A stretch of DNA of 63,392 bases from Shimia marina. GTDB taxonomy: Bacteria > Pseudomonadota > Alphaproteobacteria > Rhodobacterales > Rhodobacteraceae. Position numbers and translations under genes: made by a program. Position 1 is the stretch's first letter. Every line of letters begins with the position of its first letter. Shown piece by piece: positions 1 to 8,819 of this stretch. The DNA is taken from positions 1 through 63,392 of the forward strand of contig NZ_CYPW01000011.1 in assembly GCF_001458175.1 (NCBI RefSeq), read 5' to 3'. Below the pieces are notes generated by a model, which worked only from the letters and a program-made list of their open reading frames with translations, ran no database searches and had not been told where the DNA came from.

Positions 1-88
1 CCGCTCAGCAGGCCTTGACCGCAACCTAATCACAAGAAAGAAACAGGAACGGATTCTACATCCAAACGGCCCGGATCAAGGGGCTGGG

Positions 89-1213
89 TCACCCGTTACC
101 CTTGATGAAGAGTGAATTCTCCCCCGGCCCACCAGCAACGGACCGATCAAGCCAAGCCTCATATTTTGCGGTCAGTATCCTACTAGCAAATTTAAGGAAG
201 CGCCCTTTCTCGACGAATGTTTCTATCCGATTCAGCGACAGGTTTTCTGAGATGCAAAAATGTTTAAAGGCATCTTTTTGCGACAAAATTTGAGTTTTCG
301 ACGAATTAAGCCTGAGTTGGCGCGATTGCAGTGTCAGATCCATATCTCGAACAATGGCTTTCGCTTTTTGGATGGATTCCACGCCTACATCCATGTCATC
401 CATGAATCTTGCGTAGTTGGAGACTGCTGAATGCTCGCACAACTTGTCGACCTCGTAGAGCATTGCGTTCGCCAAAACACGTGTGGCTGATGTCTCGATC
501 TGAGGCATGCCCACTTGGGTCAAAGGCATGAAGTCTGGCGTCCATGTTAGGCGATTCAAAACATGGATTAGTAGATCGAGAGTCGACTCCCGGATCTCTG
601 CAAGCGACGAGACAATATTTCTTAGATGTTGGAAGTTGATAAAGTCATAGAAATTCGCGACGTCAGTAATCACGATGAAGTCGTTTTCTTTGGCAAAGCC
701 AAAGATGCTCTTCTGGAATTTCTTCCAACTAGCAAATGATCCATACTCAAAATCACTTTGCTTAAAACCTTTCGCAAACTTGCCATCGTCCGGCTCAAAG
801 AATGCCGATTTGCTCGGAGCTTTACGCCTCAACTCGAAGTAAACTGATCTGGAGAGCCTCTCTAGAACAAGAAGGTCTCGCGGGTGTATCAAGGTCATTT
901 GACGACAAAGGCCGCGAGATTTCTCTGTTAGATATCTCTTTGGCATTCGTACCACGTAGTTACCTTCGCTGACTTCTCTGCGAAAGCGGTGAAGAAGGCG
1001 TGTCAAATCTTGGTCAATGTCTCGATACTCGATCGCGTCAAAAACGAGTTGTTTCCGAATTTGCGGCTTTGTGCGTTTCTTCCACTCCTCCCGTAAGAGT
1101 TTCACATCGAAAACGTCCTGAATATCACTTTTCAGAAACTGAAACTTCGGAGATTGCAAAACCGGCCTCGCACGTTTTCCCCTAGTTATCGGGCTGAGAG
1201 AGCTCGCTGGCAA
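89..1213 (-). CDS. Reverse transcriptase, unassigned class (possible defence RT)
   Basis: RNA-directed DNA polymerase. The core RT blocks are visible in order: the fingers (basic stretch near residues 85-125), the first catalytic Asp in 'VITDVANFYDFI', the template-grip block 'GMPQIETSATRVLANAML', the catalytic motif 'YARFMDDMDVGV' (FMDD where most RTs have YADD or YVDD) and 'RLRLNSSKTQIL'. About 100 residues follow FMDD, so the thumb is short or degenerate. No intron-maturase X domain, HNH or integrase domain is seen. The start is uncertain: 1213 is a TTG without a clear ribosome site, the frame is open back to a stop at 1235-1237, and a GTG at codon 37 is an alternative. The gene is clearly poorer in GC than its neighbours, which suggests transfer. 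Diversity-generating, Abi/UG defence and group II RTs are all conceivable; the GMP...S..LAN pattern and FMDD fit an unknown-group or DGR-like lineage better than a group II intron. Confidence 0.8.
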   Translation of the reverse strand: MPASSLSPITRGKRARPVLQSPKFQFLKSDIQDVFDVKLLREEWKKRTKPQIRKQLVFDAIEYRDIDQDLTRLLHRFRREVSEGNYVVRMPKRYLTEKSRGLCRQMTLIHPRDLLVLERLSRSVYFELRRKAPSKSAFFEPDDGKFAKGFKQSDFEYGSFASWKKFQKSIFGFAKENDFIVITDVANFYDFINFQHLRNIVSSLAEIRESTLDLLIHVLNRLTWTPDFMPLTQVGMPQIETSATRVLANAMLYEVDKLCEHSAVSNYARFMDDMDVGVESIQKAKAIVRDMDLTLQSRQLRLNSSKTQILSQKDAFKHFCISENLSLNRIETFVEKGRFLKFASRILTAKYEAWLDRSVAGGPGENSLFIKGNG

Positions 1214-1525
1214 GAGGGAGCAAAATCGTTTGGACTATACTCTGGGGCGAGGTGCCGGGCCCGAACATGGAAATGTTACGCGAATATAGAGTCAATCAGC
1301 TAAAGGCGACCATATTGTGCATTGCGGCCATTCGGATTGACCACACGAATACCAGAAATCATGTCTCCTTTGGGCTGGGAGTGGTCACTCGACGTATTTC
1401 GCATGAACGGCCGATTTGCGCCGCCTGCATCACTTTATAATCCTGTCCCTAGTGCAAGCCGTACTCCTCAGAGGTTTTTGACCGCGCCTGCACGCAAATG
1501 GTCCACAGCCCCTTATGCAAAAGCA
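1214..1525. other. Non-coding stretch between RT and acnB terminator
   Basis: About 310 bp with no convincing gene. It must hold the RT promoter, since the acnB terminator lies at its right end. It contains a 7-bp inverted repeat TGACCAC...GTGGTCA (1338-1344 with 1381-1387) nested inside a short CGGCC...GGCCG pair (near 1325-1329 and 1409-1413), so a folded RNA is possible. Some defence RTs have a template non-coding RNA directly upstream; whether this one does cannot be told from sequence. Confidence 0.4.
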
Positions 1526-1571
1526 CATCAAAACGGGCCGCCTCTTTTGCGAGAGGCGGCCCGTTTTGATG
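1526..1571 (-). terminator. Strong hairpin terminator after acnB
   Basis: A perfect 20-bp inverted repeat (arms 1526-1545 and 1552-1571) with a 6-nt loop. The GC-rich core is flanked by an A run on one side and a T run on the other, so it can stop transcription in both directions. It lies 14 bp past the acnB stop codon and insulates the RT gene from aconitase transcription. Confidence 0.9.
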
Positions 1572-1584
1572 GTTTGTCGGCGCT

Positions 1585-4374
1585 TTAGAAATGTGCGGAC
1601 TTGGTGTTTGCAGGGATTTCAAGCGGTGGGGCGAAGGTGGTCAGGTCGATGCCCTCCACCGCTGCTTTGTACTCTTCCAATGTGGGCGTGCGGCCCAGAA
1701 TGGCGGAGAGCACCACCAGCGGGGTGGAGGCCAGCAGGCTTTCGCCCTTCTTCTCTGGCAGGTCGGCCACAACACGGCCCTGGAACAGGCGGGTTGAGGT
1801 GGCCAGCACGGTGTCGCCTTTTTCCGCTTTTTCCTGGTTGCCCATGCAGAGGCTACAGCCCGGACGCTCAAGATAGAGAATGTTCTCATACTCGGTGCGC
1901 GCCTGAGTTTTGGGGAACAGATCGTCAAACTCAAAGCCTGAGTACTTCTGCAGGATGTCCCAGTCTCCCTCTTCCTTCAGCTCATCAATGATGTTGTAGG
2001 TTGGGGCCGCGACAACCAGCGGGGCGTTGAACTCGACTTTGCCATTGGCTGCTTCGAGGTTTTTCAGCATCTGGGCGACGATCTTGATGTCACCTTTGTG
2101 CACCATGCAGGAGCCCACAAAGCCCAGATCCACCTTTTTCTCAGCCTTATAGTAGGACACGGGGCGGATGGTGTCGTGGGTGTACCGCTTGGACACGTCT
2201 TCGTTGTTGACGTCCGGGTCGGCGATCATTGGCTCGACGATCTGATCCAGATCCACCACCACTTCGGCGAAGTATTTGGCGTCCGCATCTGGGATCAAAG
2301 CAGTCTTTTCGCCCGATTTGATCTCTGCGATGCGCTGGTCTGCTTTGTCGATCAGGCCCTGCAATGTGTTGGTGCGGTTTTCCATGCCCTTGTCGATCAT
2401 GATCTGGATGCGCGATTTGGCCAACTCCAGCGAGCCGATCAGTGTCTCGTCATTGGAGATACAGATCGAGGCTTTTGCCTTCATCTCTGCGGTCCAGTCG
2501 GTGAAGGTAAAGGCCTGGTCCGCCAGAAGCGTGCCGATGTGCACCTCGATGATGCGGCCTTGGAAGACGTTGTCGCCATGCTGGTCCAGCATCTGTGCCT
2601 GTGTGGCGTGCACCACATCGCGGAAGTCCATGTGATCGGCCATTTTGCCTTTGAAGGTGACCTTCACGGACTCAGGGATTGGCATGGCGGATTCACCGGT
2701 TGCCAGCGCAAGCGCCACGGTGCCGGAGTCCGCGCCAAAGGCCACGCCTTTGGACATGCGGGTGTGGCTGTCGCCGCCCACGATGATGTCCCAGTCATCC
2801 ACGGTGATGTCATTGAGCACCTTGTGGATCACGTCAGTCATGGAGTGATATTCGCCCAAAGGGTCACGCGCGGTGATCAGGCCAAAATCGTTCATGAACT
2901 TCATCAGTTTGGGGATGTTGGCCTGTGCTTTCTTGTCCCACACAGAGGCGGTGTGACAGCCGGACTGATAGCCCACATCCACGGATGGGGAGATCACGGT
3001 GGCCGCCATGGCCTCCAGCTCCTGCGCGGTCATCGGGCCTGTGGTGTCCTGAGAGCCAACCACGTTCACTTTGACGCGTACGTCAGAACCAGCGTGCAGC
3101 ACCTTGCCGGGCGCAACGCCACGGGCGTTGCGGTTGAAGATCTTCTCAACGGCGGTCAGGCCTTGGCCGTCGACAGAGATTTCTTTGGAGGGCGCGTAGG
3201 CCGACTTCAGCTCCTGGCCCAGAGCTTCGGCAGCGAATGTTTGCAGCTTCTTACCGAAGACCACGGCGTAAGAGCCGCCCGCCTTCATGAACTCCACCTT
3301 TTGTGGGGGGAAGGCGGCGGACACGTCTTTCAGCACGTTGCCATCCGCATCCTGCAAGGTCTTGGACTTGGTGTTGATGGTCAGCACGGTGCCGGTGGCC
3401 ACCGAATAGGCCTCTTCCAGAACCGCTTCGCCGTCTTCATCCACAACCACGTTGCCATCGGCATCGGTTTTCTTGACCCAGTTTTCCAGATCAAGGCCGA
3501 TACCGCCGGTCACGCCCACGGTGGTCAGGAAGATCGGCGAGATGCCGTTGGTGCCTGCCACAACAGGAGCAATGTTGATGAAGGGCACATAGGGGCTGGC
3601 CTGCTGACCCATCAGGAGCGCCACGTTGTTGATCCCCGACATACGGGAGGAGCCCACACCCATGGTGCCTTTCTCAGAAATCATCATCACGCGGGCGTCA
3701 GGATGCGCCTCTTGCAGGGCGCGGATCTCTGCTTGGGCCTCAGGGGTGCTGAAGCACTTGCCGTGCAGTTCACGGTCTGCGCGCGAGTGTGCTTCGGCGC
3801 CCGGTGACATCAAGTCGGTCGAAATATCACCAATACCGGCGATATAGGTCACAACTTTGATTTCTTCTTCGACCTCAGGCAGCTTGGTGAAGAACTCTGC
3901 CTTGGCATAGCTTTCCAGCAGCTCTTTGGCCACGGCGTTGCCGGCTTTGTAAGCGGCGTCCAGACGATCTGTATCGGCTTCATAGAGGAAGACCTGAGTC
4001 TTCAGGACTTCGGCAGCCTGTGTGGCAATGCTGGCGTCATCGCCCAGTGCGAGATCCAGAAGCACCTCAACGGAGGGGCCGCCTTTCATGTGCGACAGCA
4101 GTTCGAAGGCGAAGGTTGGGGTGATTTCCTCAAGACTCTCTGCGCCCAGAATGATCTGTTTGAGGAAAGCAGCCTTCACACCCGCCGCACTGGTTGTGCC
4201 GGGCAGGGTGTTGTAAATAAAGAAGTTCAGCGCATCGTCGCGATGTTCGTTGCCGCTGTCTTTGATCAGGGTGATCAGTTCGCTGACAAGGTCGCCCGCG
4301 TCAATCGGCTTGGGGTGAAGACCCTGCTCTTTGCGCGTTTCAATCTCATTCAAATAGTCGGTGTACAAGCTCAT
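1585..4374 (-). CDS. acnB: Aconitate hydratase B / 2-methylisocitrate dehydratase
   Basis: Cytoplasmic 4Fe-4S TCA-cycle enzyme that interconverts citrate and isocitrate and can also act on 2-methylisocitrate. The 929-residue product has the AcnB architecture: N-terminal helical HEAT-like domain ('MSLYTDYLNEIETRKEQG'), swivel domain, then the catalytic aconitase domains. The cluster cysteines are visible in 'VGSCMVHKGD' and 'PGCSLCMGNQ'. I chose the start at 4374 because it begins the conserved N-terminus and follows an AGGATC ribosome site; the frame runs open 55 codons further upstream without similarity to the family. The gene is monocistronic, with its own promoter and a strong terminator. 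Confidence 0.97.
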   Translation of the reverse strand: MSLYTDYLNEIETRKEQGLHPKPIDAGDLVSELITLIKDSGNEHRDDALNFFIYNTLPGTTSAAGVKAAFLKQIILGAESLEEITPTFAFELLSHMKGGPSVEVLLDLALGDDASIATQAAEVLKTQVFLYEADTDRLDAAYKAGNAVAKELLESYAKAEFFTKLPEVEEEIKVVTYIAGIGDISTDLMSPGAEAHSRADRELHGKCFSTPEAQAEIRALQEAHPDARVMMISEKGTMGVGSSRMSGINNVALLMGQQASPYVPFINIAPVVAGTNGISPIFLTTVGVTGGIGLDLENWVKKTDADGNVVVDEDGEAVLEEAYSVATGTVLTINTKSKTLQDADGNVLKDVSAAFPPQKVEFMKAGGSYAVVFGKKLQTFAAEALGQELKSAYAPSKEISVDGQGLTAVEKIFNRNARGVAPGKVLHAGSDVRVKVNVVGSQDTTGPMTAQELEAMAATVISPSVDVGYQSGCHTASVWDKKAQANIPKLMKFMNDFGLITARDPLGEYHSMTDVIHKVLNDITVDDWDIIVGGDSHTRMSKGVAFGADSGTVALALATGESAMPIPESVKVTFKGKMADHMDFRDVVHATQAQMLDQHGDNVFQGRIIEVHIGTLLADQAFTFTDWTAEMKAKASICISNDETLIGSLELAKSRIQIMIDKGMENRTNTLQGLIDKADQRIAEIKSGEKTALIPDADAKYFAEVVVDLDQIVEPMIADPDVNNEDVSKRYTHDTIRPVSYYKAEKKVDLGFVGSCMVHKGDIKIVAQMLKNLEAANGKVEFNAPLVVAAPTYNIIDELKEEGDWDILQKYSGFEFDDLFPKTQARTEYENILYLERPGCSLCMGNQEKAEKGDTVLATSTRLFQGRVVADLPEKKGESLLASTPLVVLSAILGRTPTLEEYKAAVEGIDLTTFAPPLEIPANTKSAHF

Positions 4375-4585
4375 GATGATCCTAGCGATTTGATGTTGGC
4401 TTAAGCATGAACGCCGAGTCTCAGAAGATGATTCAGAGCTCGGGAAGCTGTTTGTATGCGGATGTATACCAAAGATCCCGCAGTTGCAAGATACTGGCAG
4501 ATTTTGTGGTGAACAGACCGTGACGATGTCGCAGCCCAAGCCGCGCGCACCTCCAAAATGACGGCGTTTGCGACCTTATGGGGCC

Positions 4586-4614
4586 TATATAGACAGAGAG
4601 GGGCTGTGACCCAA
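4586..4614 (-). promoter_or_regulatory. Probable sigma-70 promoter of acnB
   Basis: On the minus strand, TTGGGT (4614-4609) and TATATA (4591-4586) are separated by exactly 17 bp. Transcription would begin near 4579, giving a leader of about 205 nt before the acnB start. The rest of the 4375-4687 gap shows no gene. The call is from consensus only. Confidence 0.5.
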
Positions 4615-4643
4615 GTTAAATCACGGGGATGTTTGCGCAGAGG

Positions 4644-4679
4644 CTTGCCTGCACCACGTGTGCATGCCACGCAGGCAAG
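4644..4679 (-). terminator. Weak hairpin after hmuV
   Basis: Arms CTTGCCTGC (4644-4652) and GCAGGCAAG (4671-4679) enclose an 18-nt loop just past the hmuV stop codon. There is no T run, so it may be a weak terminator or an mRNA 3'-end stabiliser. Confidence 0.35.
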
Positions 4680-4687
4680 GGGGCGGT

Positions 4688-5458
4688 TCAGAGGGAGGCC
4701 ATTTGGGGCATCACAAAGGGGCCGTTTGTGGGCGCAGCGCCGACTTGCAGGTTGCAGCCGTATATCGCGCTAAGGGCTTCAGAGGTCAGGGTGTCCTGTG
4801 GTGTGCCCTGCGCCACCAGTCGGCCGTTGGCGATCAGAGCCACGGAGTCTGCAAACATGGCGGTCAGGTTCAGATCATGCATGACGGCGACAACGCCGCC
4901 GCCGGTTTCAGTAAATTGGCGGGCGATGTGCATCACGCGCAGCTGCTGGCCGATGTCGAGGCTGGACACCGGCTCATCCAGCAAGAGCCAGCGCGGCCCG
5001 AGATCGCGGGTGGCGGACCAGCTCTGACAGAGCACACGGGCCAATTGCACCCGCTGTTGTTCTCCGCCGGACAGGGATTGATAGAAATGGCCTGAGAAGC
5101 CGTCCATATCGACGCTGTGCAGGGCCTGATTGATCAAGGTCGGGCTGGCATCCCCGCGCAGCCCCAGACGCACGATTTCCCAGACAGTGAAGGGGAAGGC
5201 CAGCGGGGTGGCTTGTGCCAGCACTGCGCGCTGTTCGGCCAGTGTGGCGGCGTCTTCGGTCGAGATATCCCGCCCATTGAGGTGCACGCTGCCGTGATAG
5301 GCAATGTCCCCACAGAGGGCCTTTAGCAGGGTGGATTTGCCCGCGCCGGAGGGGCCGACGATGGCGGTGAGTTGACCGGGGATGGCTTTGAACGACAGCT
5401 CCTGCAGGAGCTGCGTTTTGCCTGCGAAGACATTAATCTGGTCGGCGGTGAGCGACAT
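4688..5458 (-). CDS. hmuV: Heme ABC transporter ATPase HmuV
   Basis: Cytoplasmic ATPase that powers heme import through HmuU. At 256 residues it has the usual length. Walker A 'GPSGAGKST' is at residues 35-43, the signature 'LSGGEQQ' at 129-135 and Walker B 'LLLDEP' at 158-163, with an 'MHDLNL' switch region after it. The FecE/HmuV type is supported by its place as last gene of hmuS-T-U-V, 9 bp after the permease gene. Confidence 0.95.
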   Translation of the reverse strand: MSLTADQINVFAGKTQLLQELSFKAIPGQLTAIVGPSGAGKSTLLKALCGDIAYHGSVHLNGRDISTEDAATLAEQRAVLAQATPLAFPFTVWEIVRLGLRGDASPTLINQALHSVDMDGFSGHFYQSLSGGEQQRVQLARVLCQSWSATRDLGPRWLLLDEPVSSLDIGQQLRVMHIARQFTETGGGVVAVMHDLNLTAMFADSVALIANGRLVAQGTPQDTLTSEALSAIYGCNLQVGAAPTNGPFVMPQMASL

Positions 5459-5467
5459 GAGAGCCTC

Positions 5468-6535
5468 TTAAAGATCCACGATGCCGCGTTGGCGCAGCAG
5501 AATCCAAAGGAAGAAAGGACCACCGAGAATGGCTGTCAGAATGCCGATGGGCAGTTCAGAAGGGGCGATGATCACGCGGGAGATCACATCTGCGATCACC
5601 AGCACAATGGCGCCCAGTAAGGCGGAGTTGATCAGCAGATAGCGGTGATCCGGTCCGGCGATCAGGCGCAGCAGGTGCGGCACAACGATACCGACAAAGC
5701 TGATGCCACCGGAGATCGCCACGGAGAGGCCTGTGGCGGCGGCCACACAGAGAATGGTGAGGCGTTTGACGGTCTGGACAGGCACGCCCATATGGCGGGC
5801 GGCGGCCTCACCCAGAGCAAGACCGTTGAGCCCATTCGCCAGGATCCGTGCCAGCCCGAGGCACAGCAGGATCAGCGGCGCGGCAAGGCTCAGTTTGGCC
5901 CAGTTGGCCCCAGAGAGTGAGCCGAGGTTCCAGAAAGAGATGTCGCGCAGCTGCGCATCATCGGCCAGAAAGGTCAGCAGCCCGGTGAAGGCCATGGCCA
6001 GCGCAGAGAGGGCGATGCCCGCCAGCAGCATGGTGGCCACCGAGGTGCGGCCATCGCGCGTGGCAATGCGGTAGAGCAGCAGCGTCGCCCCCCATGCGCC
6101 GGTGAAGGCGGCCATCGGCACCAGCCAAAAGCCGAGCTGTAGCGCCATGGGCAGGCTTGCCCCAAAGACAATCGCGCTGGCAGCGCCAAGACTGGCACCT
6201 GCGGACACCCCAATGATGCCGGGATCGGCCAGCGGGTTGCGAAACAGCCCCTGTAGCAAAGCGCCAGATGTGGCCAGTGCCGCACCGACCAGCAAGCCAG
6301 TCAACAGGCGTGGCAGGCGGATGTGCCAAAGGACGATTTCATCGCGCAAAGACAGTTCACGCCCAGCGGCCAGATCCAAAAGCGCGTGCCAGAGTGAGGT
6401 GTCAGAGGCACCGACGGCGAGCCCAAACACTGAGGTGATCAGCAATGTCAGACAGAGACCCAACGTCAGACTGCGTGCGCGGGGCGCGCGATCCCCGGCA
6501 GAGATCAGGGGCGCATCTGGGCTGATCACGGCCAT
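5468..6535 (-). CDS. hmuU: Heme ABC transporter permease HmuU
   Basis: Inner-membrane permease of the FecCD/BtuC family that carries heme from HmuT into the cytoplasm. The 355-residue protein shows many hydrophobic segments and the family stretches 'GLFRNPLADPGIIGVSAGA' and 'ISFVGIVVPHLLRL', the latter in the region that contacts the ATPase. It starts 3 bp after the hmuT stop codon, which indicates co-transcription and translational coupling. Confidence 0.95.
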   Translation of the reverse strand: MAVISPDAPLISAGDRAPRARSLTLGLCLTLLITSVFGLAVGASDTSLWHALLDLAAGRELSLRDEIVLWHIRLPRLLTGLLVGAALATSGALLQGLFRNPLADPGIIGVSAGASLGAASAIVFGASLPMALQLGFWLVPMAAFTGAWGATLLLYRIATRDGRTSVATMLLAGIALSALAMAFTGLLTFLADDAQLRDISFWNLGSLSGANWAKLSLAAPLILLCLGLARILANGLNGLALGEAAARHMGVPVQTVKRLTILCVAAATGLSVAISGGISFVGIVVPHLLRLIAGPDHRYLLINSALLGAIVLVIADVISRVIIAPSELPIGILTAILGGPFFLWILLRQRGIVDL

Positions 6536-6538
6536 GGA

Positions 6539-7432
6539 TCAGTGACCTGCCGTAGCGAGCGCGTTGGCGAGTTCGGTCACGGCCTGTCCGGTGCGCACCG
6601 AGAAACCAAGCATCAACATGCCGTCCATTTGCAGAACAGCCTGATCCCGCCCAGCGGGGGTTGTGGAGAGGGCGGGGTGGCTCAGCAGATCATCGGCGGT
6701 GATCGCGCCGGGCCGGTGGGATTGCATCATCAGGATGACATCCGGTGCTGCGGTGATCACGGCTTCGTCGGTGATCAGTTTGTAGCCTTCAAAGCCGTCA
6801 ATGGCGTTCTGAGCGCCAGCCATTGTGATGATGCCATCGGCGGCTGTGTTGCGGCCAGCGGCCATAATGCGTCCACCCTGCATGGAGAGCACAAAGAGAA
6901 TGCGCTGATTGTGGAGGCCCGCGGCTTTCTGCGCGCCTTCGACCTCTTCGGTGACCTGTGCCACAAGGGCTGCGCCTGCCGCTGGCACGTCCAGGGCGGC
7001 GGCAACAGCGGTGATTTTCTCCTGTACCGCTGGCAGGTCAAACCCCATGGGAATGGTGATGATTGGCAGGCCGCTGCCCTCAAGCACTTCGAAGGTTTCC
7101 GGCGGACCAGCACCCTCTTCGGCCAGAATGAGATCGGGATTGACCGACAGCAGACCTTCGGGAGAGAGGCGGCGGACATAGCCGACATTGGGCAACTCCA
7201 GTGCCTGTGCCGGGTGGTTGGACGTGGTGTCACGTGCCACAAGGCGGTCTTGCTGCCCCAGAGCATAGACAATTTCGGTGATTGAACCGCCCGCGGAGAC
7301 AATCCGGACGGGCTCATCTGCGATGCCGCGCTGGGCAATACCAAGGGCTGTGACAAGGCCAAGCGCCAGGGTCATTGCCAATTGCAACAGGGTCAAAGGG
7401 GCGGGCCGTGTCATCGGGGCCGGGCGTGTCAT
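6539..7432 (-). CDS. hmuT: Periplasmic heme-binding protein HmuT
   Basis: Class III solute-binding protein that receives heme in the periplasm and delivers it to HmuU. An N-terminal signal segment precedes the mature start near 'ADEPVRIVSAGGSITEIVYALG', the typical opening of HmuT/BtuF-type domains. A second family stretch 'NPDLILAEEGAGPP' follows. Its ATG overlaps the hmuS stop codon in an ATGA, so the two are translationally coupled. The start repeats a short unit (MTRPAPMTRPAP), so the second ATG six codons on is also possible. Confidence 0.94.
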   Translation of the reverse strand: MTRPAPMTRPAPLTLLQLAMTLALGLVTALGIAQRGIADEPVRIVSAGGSITEIVYALGQQDRLVARDTTSNHPAQALELPNVGYVRRLSPEGLLSVNPDLILAEEGAGPPETFEVLEGSGLPIITIPMGFDLPAVQEKITAVAAALDVPAAGAALVAQVTEEVEGAQKAAGLHNQRILFVLSMQGGRIMAAGRNTAADGIITMAGAQNAIDGFEGYKLITDEAVITAAPDVILMMQSHRPGAITADDLLSHPALSTTPAGRDQAVLQMDGMLMLGFSVRTGQAVTELANALATAGH

Positions 7433-8505
7433 GCGGATACTTCCTCTTCTGGGCTTGGTTCTGGCAAGCTTGGGAGGCTGGCGACGGTTTCATTCCATTT
7501 TGCAGCGGCGTCCGGATCTGCAAGGACACCGAAGATTTGCAGGATCACCGCGCCATCTTTGTCGAAGGCTTCCACAGAGACGGCATCGCCCCGGCGGGTT
7601 GATTTTGTGACCTGCCAGACCTCGGCGATATGATCGCCACGCAGATGCAGGTTAAAACGGGGATCCAGAACATTGATCCAAGGGCCCATCGGTTTCAGCG
7701 AATGGATGGGGCCGGTGTGAATCTCAATACAGCCCATGTTGCCCACAAAGATCATGATCGGCAGGGCGGTGTCGCAGGCTTTTTGCAGTAGATCCTCTAC
7801 CGCTTGAGGAGGGAGGGGGCGCACATAGGGCGCACCGGCCAGTCGATAGGCCCCCAGCCGGTTCATTTTCAGACCGTTCACCATTTGCAGGAACTGATGC
7901 GTGTCTGTCATCTTGTCCCATTTGTCGCGCAGACGCTGTGCTTTGGCTGGATCCCCTTTGGCGGGTTCTGTGGGTTTGCGGGGGGAGACCGTGATCTCCG
8001 CTGATGTATCTTGCGGCGCAAGCCGGGTCAGTAGATCGTCCCAAGTGTCGGCGATGGCCGGGTCTTTGAGGAAGATTTTGTGCACCGCATCCCCTGCGGC
8101 GTCAAAGATCTGTAGCGACCGGCGGGTTCCCCCCTCTGGCAGGGCTTTTTCTATGGCAAAACCAAAGTGCCAGTGGCGCGGGAACATGCGCAGATCAATG
8201 TCTTCGTTGACCACCAGAGCGGCATGGGGGCCGCCGCGATAGTCCTCATAAACGCCATGTTTTTCAATGACACAGCTGTCATTGCGGGTGAGGGCCATGG
8301 TTTCGCCCAGCTCCATGACCGCCGGGATCAGCTTGTCCAGTTCTGATGAGATGCGGGTGACGCCCTGACCGATGTGGGCCGCAAGCAGTTCGGCCTCTGA
8401 AATGCCCAGGCTGTCCGCCAGATCGCGTTCGCGCATTTTGGGATTGTCGATCCGGGCCTGACGAATGGCATCGGGGGTAGGGCGGGATTGTGTGGTCATA
8501 GGCAT
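7429..8505 (-). CDS. hmuS: Hemin-degrading / heme-trafficking factor HmuS
   Basis: Cytoplasmic heme-handling protein of the HemS/HmuS/ChuS family, which binds incoming heme and either stores or degrades it to release iron. The 358-residue protein has the expected tandem arrangement of two homologous halves (about residues 20-170 and 190-345). Family segments include 'RNDSCVIEKHGVYED' and, in the second half, 'GNMGCIEIHTGPI' and 'LDPRFNLHLR'. It is the first gene of the leftward hmuSTUV operon, divergent from the receptor gene. Confidence 0.95.
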   Translation of the reverse strand: MPMTTQSRPTPDAIRQARIDNPKMRERDLADSLGISEAELLAAHIGQGVTRISSELDKLIPAVMELGETMALTRNDSCVIEKHGVYEDYRGGPHAALVVNEDIDLRMFPRHWHFGFAIEKALPEGGTRRSLQIFDAAGDAVHKIFLKDPAIADTWDDLLTRLAPQDTSAEITVSPRKPTEPAKGDPAKAQRLRDKWDKMTDTHQFLQMVNGLKMNRLGAYRLAGAPYVRPLPPQAVEDLLQKACDTALPIMIFVGNMGCIEIHTGPIHSLKPMGPWINVLDPRFNLHLRGDHIAEVWQVTKSTRRGDAVSVEAFDKDGAVILQIFGVLADPDAAAKWNETVASLPSLPEPSPEEEVSA

Positions 8506-8819
8506 CCTCCATCACATCGCGGAAGAAGCAGTGGCTATGACGAAAAATCTCGGTCTGGCTGTGCTTTTGAAGAGTGGTTGAATTGGGAGGTACGGCGGAA
8601 AATGCAACAGTTCAAGAGGAAGAGGTTAATTTCCGATAAAAAAGATATGGTATTTTCCCCTTTGGTAAATTATGCCGCGTGGGACTCGCGGGATCAGGGG
8701 ATTGATCCGCGATGATCATCAGACCCAGCACATGCCAGGTAGTTAGGACACACGAGCCCCCAGTTGCGCGGCCTCGTGATCAGACATGGGGATCTGCCCC
8801 CTTTTGAAGGGACAAAATA
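8506..8819. promoter_or_regulatory. Divergent hmuS / hmuR control region
   Basis: A 314-bp gap between the divergent heme genes that must carry both promoters. An AT-rich core lies at about 8628-8683. Further right is an imperfect inverted repeat, CGCGGGATCA...TGATCCGCG, at about 8687-8711. Iron or heme control (Irr, RirA or Fur type) is expected for such loci, but I could not pick out a clear consensus box. Confidence 0.5.

Noticed and set aside
89..1525. Diversity-generating retroelement
   Set aside because: I saw no template/variable repeat pair differing at adenines and no accessory Avd-like gene in the window; the left side is cut, so this is not fully excluded.
2098..3807. 569-codon open frame antisense to acnB
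   Set aside because: It lies wholly opposite a well-supported gene, is rich in His, Gly and Val as expected for the complementary frame of GC-rich coding DNA, and has no recognisable domain.
4401..4773. Small genes in the acnB-hmuV gap
   Set aside because: Open frames on both strands overlap each other and lack ribosome sites or similarity; the stretch is better explained as promoter and leader.
8506..8819. Clear Fur/Irr/RirA box at the heme locus
   Set aside because: AT-rich sequence and an imperfect repeat are there, but no motif close enough to a known iron box to name.
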